This document shows, piece after piece, positions 1 through 5,726 of a DNA stretch of 8,538 nt (position 1 is its first letter; every line of letters starts with the position of its first letter). The notes under the pieces were generated by a model. That model was not told the origin of the DNA. It searched no databases and saw nothing but the letters and a program-made list of their open reading frames with translations. The position numbers and the translations under genes are program-made. This DNA comes from Pseudomonadota bacterium (GTDB lineage Bacteria; Myxococcota_A; Polyangia; Polyangiales; Polyangiaceae). The DNA lies in NCBI GenBank assembly GCA_023411445.1, contig JAEYOT010000596.1, forward strand, positions 1-8,538, in the 5' to 3' direction.

Positions 1-2
1 CC

Positions 3-521
3 CGCTCCAGGCCGCCCGGGCACCGCTCGCCATCCAAAACAGCTCGCTGCTTCGGCGAAAAGAGCGACGACCCGCACCCCGTAGGCATTAGCTACCGCCG
101 TGAGAATCCCAGCCAAGCAACCTCGCGCTACGAGATTCACGGCCTGCGCGTGGGCGGCGGCTTGCAGGGCGGTTGGCGCGTCCTAGCCCTAGATCTTGGC
201 TACTTGCACAACGGCGCGCTGGTCATCAATGACTACGGCCAGCGCGAGAAGAAGGAGACCATCCACGGCCTTCGCGGTCGGATCGGCCTGGCGTTCGCTC
301 ATGAGCTGTTCACGGGCTCGCAGACCACGTACAGCGGTCAATGCTGCAAGCTGCCCGATGGCAGCGAAGATACAAGCAGCGAGACTGCCTGTGAGTGTGA
401 GCGCACACCGATTGGTTTGAGCCTCTTTCTCTACTACGGCAACGAATTTTATTTCACCGACTCCGACGTTTGGGTCGATCACGTCGTTGGCTTCTCGCTG
501 AAAGTGGGGGTCGGACTGTGA
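3..521 (+). CDS. Partial beta-rich probable outer-membrane protein (3' end of gene)
   Basis: The frame is open from the first bases of the window to a TGA at 519-521, so the true start lies upstream and about 172 residues of the C-terminal part are seen. The only in-window starts are internal (for example GTG at 150). From about base 110 the protein alternates short glycine/aromatic-rich stretches of beta character (RYEIHGLRVGGGL, WRVLALDLGYLHNGALV, GLSLFLYYGNEFYF, VVGFSLKVGVGL) with polar turns, as expected for the strands of an outer-membrane barrel. A loop near bases 335-405 holds four cysteines (QCCKL and ACEC), which could form disulfides outside the cytoplasm. The stop overlaps the GTG start of the next gene in a GTGA quartet, implying translational coupling. 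The family is not recognised. The barrel call is inferred from strand periodicity, and the terminal residue is Leu rather than the usual Phe/Trp. Confidence 0.6.
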   Translation, partial: RSRPPGHRSPSKTARCFGEKSDDPHPVGISYRRENPSQATSRYEIHGLRVGGGLQGGWRVLALDLGYLHNGALVINDYGQREKKETIHGLRGRIGLAFAHELFTGSQTTYSGQCCKLPDGSEDTSSETACECERTPIGLSLFLYYGNEFYFTDSDVWVDHVVGFSLKVGVGL

Positions 522-1355
522 GCAGGCACCTGAACCGCCTCGCGATGTGCGGCGCGCTCGTAGTGAGCTTGGTCGCGTCTGGAGCGGCGGCGTTCAAGGA
601 GTCAGGGCATCGTGCCATTGAGGTCGAGGCCTACCGCGAGCTCCTGCGCCGCCCAAACGGCGCCCAGGCGCTGCAGGTGCTCCTGGATCATGGCGTTCTC
701 AAAGCACCCGGCTACCCGGCCCCACTGCCGAACGCAGTGACCGATCCCGGGTACGAGCACTACCGAGTCGAGGCGCTCGTCGCCTTGACACACATGCCGG
801 ATCATTTGATGGATCGGCAGCTCCACGCCGAACGGCAGTGCTTCCATTTCAACGCCCGCGGCGCCCACACGACGCTTTCAGACGCCACGCTGGCAGGTCT
901 TCCGAACGTGCCCCGCGGCCTCGTCGTGGATGCCTATGTTGAGTGCATCGGTGTGACCGACGGCATCTTGCGAGGCATCCTCTACGATCCCGTCGCAGCT
1001 CACGATCACCACACCGACATCTACTCGCTCATGCACATGATCGAGGACTCGTATTCGGACGCGCACGTCGCCCGTTCAGGCCCAGTGCGCCCCTTGTCCG
1101 ACGCGAGCCCACCGACGCAGAACCAAATCTTGTTCATCAAGCCGTGGAACTTGCGCACTTGGTCGCGCTACTTCCTGGGTGGCATGAGGGAGGAGCCGGT
1201 CTACCAGCACTTCTCGAGTAGCCATCACACGGGTTCGGACAGTCGAGATCTCGGCTACCTCGTCGGACCGACAGACGAAGATTATCCTCGAACTGAGACC
1301 GAAAAGGAACAGTATCAGAAGCAGCGAGTCGCGCCCTGCTTGAGAGACGCGCGCC

Positions 1356-1363
1356 CCCTTATC
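1356..1363. repeat. Left copy of 8-bp target-site duplication
   Basis: CCCTTATC lies immediately before the left inverted repeat and is repeated exactly at 2925-2932 just after the right one. The length suits ISKra4-type insertion. Neighbouring C residues leave a small ambiguity, but aligning the two inverted repeats fixes the boundary here. Confidence 0.9.
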
Positions 1364-1383
1364 GGGTGGGGATCGCGCTCGGA
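1364..1383 (+). repeat. Left terminal inverted repeat of the ISKra4-like element
   Basis: GGGTGGGGATCGCGCTCGGA matches the reverse complement of 2905-2924 at 16 of 20 positions, including the first five. It partly overlaps a near-perfect palindrome at 1374-1388 (CGCGCTC, one G, GAGCGCG), which could fold in read-through RNA entering the element. Confidence 0.88.
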
Positions 1384-1446
1384 GCGCGGATAGCGTGACT
1401 TTGTAGACGGGGTCCTTCGTCGAAGGGTTGTTCACACACCAACGGC

Positions 1447-1452
1447 AAAGGA
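1447..1452 (+). promoter_or_regulatory. Ribosome binding site that sets the transposase start
   Basis: AAAGGA ends 5 bases before the ATG at 1458. No comparable site stands before the longer in-frame alternative, a TTG at 1428, so the ATG is taken as the start. Confidence 0.6.
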
Positions 1453-1457
1453 TCCCC

Positions 1458-2897
1458 ATGGACACGGTGACTCGGCGCGAGTTTCTCGCCAAGGACGAAG
1501 TGAAGCAGGCGCTCTCGGAGCTGAAAAGCGCGGTGCGGCGGGCGCTGCCCGAAGGCAGTTTCGCGGAGCGGGAGGGCGCAGCTCTGATGTTGCTGGACGA
1601 GGCCGGGCGCGGCCTGCTGGAGGAAGAGCTGCAGAGCTTGGCGGACGGTTTCGGCGAGCGCGTGCTGGTCGACGGAGTCGAGTACAAGCGGCACGAGCCC
1701 GGTCAGGTCCGGTACTACAGCTTGGGAGGCACGTTGCTGGTACGCCGGTACAGCTATCGCCGGGTGGGCGTCCATAACGGGCCGACGATCGTGCCTCTGG
1801 ATTGGGTCGCGGGGTTGGCTGAGGGCGCGACGCCTGCCCTGGCGTATAGCGTGCTGCACGGCTATGCGCAGCGCGACATGCGCCAGCATGCGGAGGCGCT
1901 GAGCGCGGCCCACCGAGTGCCGCCGCCGCGGGCGACGCTCGAACGGATGGCAAAGCGTCTTGCCAAGGCTGTGCACAAGGCGGCGCCGCGCATCGAAGCG
2001 CTGCTGCGCCAGGCAGAGCGGCTGCCAGAGGGTGCGAAGGCCATCTGCATTGGCCTCGACCGGACGTCGGTACCGATGGCCGAAGAACGAGCACCTTCTG
2101 CGCCCGCCAAGCCGCAGCGGAAGCGCACAAAGCCGAGGAAACGCCGTGCTCCAAAGCCGATAGACGTGAACTTTCGCATGGCCTACATCGGCACGGTCAG
2201 CATCGTCGACGACCAGGGTGATGCGCTCGTGACGCGGCGCTACGCCGCCCCGGCATCGGACGACCCGGCCCAGCTCGTCGCGAAGATGACGGCTGACGTG
2301 TGCGCAGCGGTCCGGCGCATGCCTTCGCTGACTGTCGGCACCGTGCAGGATGGGGCACCGGAAATGTGGGCCCTTACTCGTGCCGGGCTCGCTGAGCTGC
2401 GAAAGCGAGGCGCCATCGACCGCTGGGAAGAGGGTATCGACCGCTACCACCTGCTCGAGCGCCTCGGGGCCGCTCTGGAGCTGATCGAGCCGAGCGCTAC
2501 AGAACGAACGCGGCGGCTCACCTCGTGGAACGAGCGCCTCGATGCGCAAGACTCGGCCATCGACGCCATCGAGCGCCAGCTCGACGAGCACTACGCGACG
2601 CTGCCGGCTGCCAAACGCGACCAACTCTGGGAGCACCTCGTCTACATCGCCAACAACAAGGACCGCATGCGCTACGTGAGCCTTAGCTCGAGCAGCCTGC
2701 CCATTGGCAGCGGAGTCACAGAAAGCGCTGCAAAAACCGTCGTCGGGCGCCGCGCGAAGAACAGCGGTCAGCGCTGGAGCGAACCGGGACTCCGCGGCGT
2801 ACTCACGCTGCGCGCGTTTCAGCAGAGCGACCGGCTTCCTCGCTTCTGGAAACATCTGTCACGCCGCTACGTCGCTGACGTGGCCGAGGCCGCCTGA
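1458..2897 (+). CDS. ISKra4-family DDE transposase
   Basis: This 479-residue protein catalyses movement of the flanking element. The candidate catalytic triad is D201 (GLDRTSVPM), D298 (VQDGAPEMW) and E422 (PIGSGVTESAAK). These match the family pattern in which the Glu follows a GSG.x.E signature and leads into a basic stretch ending in RW (GRRAKNSGQRW, residues 430-440). The N-terminal 120 residues are helical and charged. A very basic linker at about 218-232 (QRKRTKPRKRR) sits between the first Asp and the next core strand and may contact DNA. The frame is single and intact, with no frameshift or internal stop, and the length is near-normal for the family. The stop lies 27 bp inside the right end of the element. 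Several long frames on the opposite strand here are codon shadows. Confidence 0.93.
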   Translation: MDTVTRREFLAKDEVKQALSELKSAVRRALPEGSFAEREGAALMLLDEAGRGLLEEELQSLADGFGERVLVDGVEYKRHEPGQVRYYSLGGTLLVRRYSYRRVGVHNGPTIVPLDWVAGLAEGATPALAYSVLHGYAQRDMRQHAEALSAAHRVPPPRATLERMAKRLAKAVHKAAPRIEALLRQAERLPEGAKAICIGLDRTSVPMAEERAPSAPAKPQRKRTKPRKRRAPKPIDVNFRMAYIGTVSIVDDQGDALVTRRYAAPASDDPAQLVAKMTADVCAAVRRMPSLTVGTVQDGAPEMWALTRAGLAELRKRGAIDRWEEGIDRYHLLERLGAALELIEPSATERTRRLTSWNERLDAQDSAIDAIERQLDEHYATLPAAKRDQLWEHLVYIANNKDRMRYVSLSSSSLPIGSGVTESAAKTVVGRRAKNSGQRWSEPGLRGVLTLRAFQQSDRLPRFWKHLSRRYVADVAEAA

Positions 2898-2904
2898 GCA
2901 GAGA

Positions 2905-2924
2905 TCCGTGCGTGGTCCACACCC
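2905..2924 (-). repeat. Right terminal inverted repeat of the ISKra4-like element
   Basis: Its reverse complement reads GGGTGTGGACCACGCACGGA and pairs with 1364-1383 at 16 of 20 positions. A GTG at 2912 inside it is in frame with the downstream half of the disrupted gene. Confidence 0.88.
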
Positions 2925-2932
2925 CCCTTATC
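2925..2932. repeat. Right copy of 8-bp target-site duplication
   Basis: CCCTTATC directly follows the right inverted repeat and is identical to 1356-1363. Confidence 0.9.
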
Positions 2933-3877
2933 CGTCCCGCCTCCGTGGCCGAGCGGACGCGGCCACTTCGGATCGAAGAGCTGTATGGCGAGGTGGTGCC
3001 ACCCCTGTCGTGCCTGAGCAACCGCGCGCTCGCCGCCAAGCAGGCCGTGGTGGAGCTGCTGGAGCTGATTGCCACCTACCTGCCGCACGTCGCCGCGCCT
3101 GTCGCTGTAGCGCCCACGCTGGCGACGCCCGAGATCCGCACCGTGGGTCAGCCGCCAGGCGCCCTGCCATTCGAGAAGGCTTGGCTGCGCTATCGCAGGA
3201 AGTTCCTGGGCCACCGTCTGGACTCCTTGACGGTTGCGATGGCGATGCGCAACGCCCCGGATCGCCAAAGCCCAGCGTCGCCGGTTCCCAGCTCGCGCGA
3301 GGCCGACAAGATGGCGGCAATCAGCCTGAGAAACGGGCGCGTCGCCCCCGCCAAGCGGCTCGCTCCCAAGGAGTTCAAGGAAGCAGGCTTCGGCTTGGGT
3401 GTCGAGGTGCGGGGCAGCACTCCGCTGTGGTTGGGCATCGATGAGTTCGTCAGCCGCCGCAGCGCCAATCACAACCGCACCATCGTACTGTTCGACGTCT
3501 TGGGGTGGGGACTGCAAGCTCGACTACCCATCGAGAACGACCTGGGGGAGCACCCCGTCGGCGCCGCCTTCGATCTGGGTCCTGCCATCCCGCTGCCCTT
3601 CAGCGAGCTCATCCATTTCGATGAGGTACAGCTCTACCTCGGCGCCCGGGCCCGCATCGCCTATACCGCACAGGCGATCTTCGAGGGCGAGACGCGCCAC
3701 TCGGTCGAGTTCGGTTTCGGTGGCATTGCGGCTGACTTGGTGATCGGCGGGCAAGCGTGGATTGGCATCGACGCCTTTCGCAAGCTGTACCTGGTGGACT
3801 TCTGGGATCCGACGCAGAGCCGGTGGTCTCCACTCATCTTTGGCGTGACAGGAGGCGTGGCGATCGATGCGCTCTAG
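2933..3877 (+). pseudogene. 3' half of IS-interrupted gene: helical segment plus beta-rich (barrel-like) domain
   Basis: This is the remaining 314 codons of the gene that starts at 518. The codon phase across 1363|2933 is exact, so the ancestral protein was 596 residues. The first ~60 residues are helical (ALAAKQAVVELLELIATYL) and probably finish the N-terminal all-alpha metal-site domain. After a proline-rich linker and a second charged stretch, the last ~170 residues alternate short hydrophobic strands with turns (GFGLGVEVRG, VQLYLGARARIAY, VEFGFGGIAADLVIGGQ, IFGVTGGVAIDAL), resembling an outer-membrane barrel or a related beta domain. A stand-alone product could start at GTG 2912 inside the IS end, 15 bases after the transposase stop, but it would lack a signal peptide and so should not reach the envelope. 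The stop overlaps the next gene by 11 bp. No family is recognised for the beta part. Confidence 0.75.
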
Positions 3878-4901
3878 CACCGCCCCAACCATCGTCACCT
3901 GTGCGCTCGGCTGGCTCCTTCTGCAGTGCGATAGCCGCGAAGACCGGGTGATGGACGTGTGCGGCACCCTGCTCAACTGCGGCGCCTACCAAGCCGCGAA
4001 CCCGAGCGACGCGCTCCGCCTCAAGGACGAATGCGAGGGCCAAGTCACGGATGCGCTGGAAGACGACCGCGTTTCGCGGACTGACCTCACGCGCTGCGCC
4101 CACTGCCTCGGCAGCCACGCCTCGCTTCCCGGCGAGCAAACCTGCCTGGATCCAAGCAAGTGCGAGAACTGCCGCTCCGTCATGGCCGAACGCGATTGTG
4201 ACAGCGCTTGCAAGGGCATCAGCTACGCGCTCAGAGCCCGCACCAGCGCACAGATGCGCGAAGAGATGTGCCAGCTCGTCGACCAGAGCTGCGGAGGCCC
4301 CAACCCGATCAGCTGCGCCCACTCGCTCAGCAGCTTGTATTACGACTTGTCGGCCGTGCCATCGACCGGCACTGCGCGTAGCCCCGTGCCGCTATCGCTC
4401 GACGAAGCCCTAGCGCTCGACGCCACAGTGGAAGGATGTTGGGCTTGCACCCAGCAAGTCCGCAAAGCGTTGAACACGGAAGAGGCGACCACGCGAGCGG
4501 GGCGCTGCGCGACGTTGGTGTCAGCGTGCTCGGAGGCTTGCAGCCTGGTGCGCGCGGTGGCTCAAGTCCTGGCGCCAGCCGCTACCGCCCTCGCGCTGTG
4601 CGACCTAGCGGAGCGCTGCGTCGACGCGCCGCCAGGCGAAGGCGAGGTCACCATCGCGGCGGAACCGCTGTCGAAGGTCCTCATCTGTCCGGGAGGCTTG
4701 GAGAGCGGGCTGACGGAAGACGAAGGCACCGCCGGGGACGAGGGCGCGCGGCGCCGCGTTGAGTGCTTTGAGCGGCGTGTCGTATGCCGGGAGGCGAGCT
4801 TCCAAAGCAACGCAGCGGCCTGCCTGACGTGCGCCGGCCCTCTCGACTGCAGCCAGGTGGCGTCGGAGTGCCGGACCGCGTGCGAAGGAGAGCCTCAGTG
4901 A
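3867..4901 (+). CDS. Cysteine-rich probable lipoprotein with repeated Cys modules
   Basis: The protein has 344 residues. The ATG at 3867 follows AGGAGG (3850-3855) and overlaps the end of the upstream gene by 11 bp. The N-terminus is hydrophobic and ends in LLLQC at residues 17-21. This fits a lipobox except for Gln just before the Cys, where Gly/Ala is usual, so lipidation is uncertain but export is likely. There are 30 cysteines, about 9% of residues. They recur in a pattern: C-x5/6-C (32/38, 135/142, 245/251, 300/307), then CxxC (77/80, 99/102, 191/194, 319/322), then C-x6-C-x3-C (214/221/225 and 328/335/339, with a variant at 102/111/115). This suggests about three diverged copies of a disulfide-bonded, or possibly metal-binding, module. 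No heme CxxCH motif is present. The 3' TGA overlaps the next GTG by 4 bp. The family is not recognised. Confidence 0.85.
   Translation: MRSSTAPTIVTCALGWLLLQCDSREDRVMDVCGTLLNCGAYQAANPSDALRLKDECEGQVTDALEDDRVSRTDLTRCAHCLGSHASLPGEQTCLDPSKCENCRSVMAERDCDSACKGISYALRARTSAQMREEMCQLVDQSCGGPNPISCAHSLSSLYYDLSAVPSTGTARSPVPLSLDEALALDATVEGCWACTQQVRKALNTEEATTRAGRCATLVSACSEACSLVRAVAQVLAPAATALALCDLAERCVDAPPGEGEVTIAAEPLSKVLICPGGLESGLTEDEGTAGDEGARRRVECFERRVVCREASFQSNAAACLTCAGPLDCSQVASECRTACEGEPQ
4885..4890 (+). promoter_or_regulatory. Ribosome binding site that sets the start of the PAP2-like gene
   Basis: AAGGAG ends 7 bases before the GTG at 4898. It supports that start over an in-frame ATG at 4784, which would add 38 residues in front of a clear signal peptide. 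Confidence 0.75.
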
Positions 4902-5704
4902 AACCAGCCCTAGCATGCCTGGTGGCGCTGCTCGTATTCACCAGCCGCAACGCGGCGGCCCATCCCGCCCACCTCAAGGACGCGAAGTCATCCTATTGGG
5001 TCGGTCACAGCGTCGGCACGGGAGCACTCGCGGTCAGCACGCTGATCACCGGCATTATCGAGGACGATCACCCCACCATCCGTCACCCGACCTCTCTCGC
5101 CCTCTCGAGAGCCACCTTGACGCTTGAGCTCTTGGGACCACTGCCTACGACGGCTGCCAGCACCAACAGCGTCGAGTTTGCCAATTTTGCGCTGGTTTAC
5201 GCGCAGAGCCTGCTACTCGCGAAGACCCTCAACAACGCCCTGCGGCCCTTGGACCTCGACAGCTCGAGCTTCGTCGCGTTTGCAGGAGCGTATGCCTCCG
5301 CAGCCACGCTCGATCGCCAGCGCAAAGGGCTCACGGCCCCGCGCACAACACTACCTACAATCGTGCCGGACTTCGCTTGGGGTTTTCAGCTCGGATTGGC
5401 GGGCATTTCCAGCAGCCTCGAGGTGCACTCCGGTCGAGCCACACTCTGGGGAGCGCTCACCGGTGGGCTAGTCGGCACAGCTGTGGGCCTCGGCGTGCAA
5501 GCCGCTCACGGCGAGGACTGGAAGCGCGGCCCCACCGAGAACTGGGGCTACGGCCTGCTCGGTCTCGTTCCGTGCGCCGCCCTCTCGTTCACGCTCCTGG
5601 CTACGGACGCCGACGTCATCACGTGGGCGTGGCTGCGCGATCTCCGACTCTCGCCGCTCGCGAGCAGCACAGCTTCGGGCGTCTCCGTATCGACAACGTT
5701 CTAG
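4898..5704 (+). CDS. Exported membrane protein, degenerate PAP2-like fold
   Basis: The protein has 268 residues and starts at a GTG that overlaps the upstream stop as GTGA. A signal peptide covers residues 1-21, ending NAAA before HPAH. Hydrophobic segments follow near 38-54, 95-110, 124-137, 160-172, 182-201 and 217-235. The pattern resembles type-2 phosphatidic acid phosphatases. Motif 1, K-x6-RP, is intact (K109-TLNNAL-R116-P117). Motif 2, normally PSGH, is SSSF (122-125), losing the acid/base His. Motif 3, normally SR-x5-H-x3-D, keeps the nucleophile-position His177 in EVHSGR, followed by the typical small-residue helix (WGALTGGLVGTAVG), but has Ile/Ser in place of Ser/Arg and Ala181 in place of Asp. 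Catalysis by the known mechanism seems unlikely; lipid binding or a structural role is more plausible. The PAP2 kinship is inferred from motif order and spacing, not alignment. Confidence 0.8.
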   Translation: MKPALACLVALLVFTSRNAAAHPAHLKDAKSSYWVGHSVGTGALAVSTLITGIIEDDHPTIRHPTSLALSRATLTLELLGPLPTTAASTNSVEFANFALVYAQSLLLAKTLNNALRPLDLDSSSFVAFAGAYASAATLDRQRKGLTAPRTTLPTIVPDFAWGFQLGLAGISSSLEVHSGRATLWGALTGGLVGTAVGLGVQAAHGEDWKRGPTENWGYGLLGLVPCAALSFTLLATDADVITWAWLRDLRLSPLASSTASGVSVSTTF

Positions 5705-5726
5705 CTCAATCCACACACGAGGTATC

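Larger units (their letters stand above)
518..1393 (+). pseudogene. 5' half of IS-interrupted gene: secreted zinc PLC / S1-P1 nuclease-fold protein
   Basis: The GTG at 518, overlapping the upstream TGA by 4 bp and preceded by a G-rich stretch at 506-510, is preferred because a clean signal peptide follows: MSRHL, a hydrophobic core, and an AAA cleavage site at residue 25. The mature protein would begin FKESGH, placing a His at mature position 6, as in S1/P1 nucleases (WGxxGH). Further candidate zinc ligands are D95 and H110 (15 apart, the P1 nuclease spacing) and H173-x3-D177-x5-H183, a spacing shared by bacterial phospholipase C and S1/P1 nucleases. H237/D241 may complete the set. The substrate (phospholipid or nucleic acid) cannot be decided. 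Native sequence ends at base 1363 (residue 282). The frame then runs into the insertion sequence and stops at 1391-1393, giving a 291-residue truncated product. Whether that fragment folds or acts is unknown. The fold assignment rests on motif spacing recalled from the families, not an alignment. Confidence 0.7.
1364..2924 (+). mobile_element. Complete ISKra4-like insertion sequence, 1561 bp
   Basis: The element is bounded by imperfect inverted repeats beginning GGGTG and flanked by the 8-bp direct repeat CCCTTATC. It carries one transposase gene on the + strand, co-oriented with the genes it interrupts. Excising it with one duplication copy joins base 1363 to base 2933 and restores an uninterrupted host frame, which independently confirms both ends. 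Both ends, the duplication and a full-length transposase frame are intact, so the insertion is probably recent and the element may still be mobile. The ISKra4 family call comes from the transposase motifs. The group within the family is not determined. Confidence 0.9.

Noticed and set aside
1359..2855. 498-codon open frame on the minus strand
   Set aside because: It lies antisense to the transposase, crosses the IS left boundary into the duplication, is rich in Arg/His/Pro and shows no motif. It is a GC-rich codon shadow.
2704..3444. 246-codon + strand frame overlapping the IS right end
   Set aside because: It is out of phase with both the transposase and the disrupted gene, crosses the IS boundary, and is low-complexity Arg/Ala/Pro.
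3867..4901. CxxC motifs as c-type heme sites
   Set aside because: None is followed by His (CAHCL, CENCR, CWACT, CLTCA), so heme attachment is not supported.
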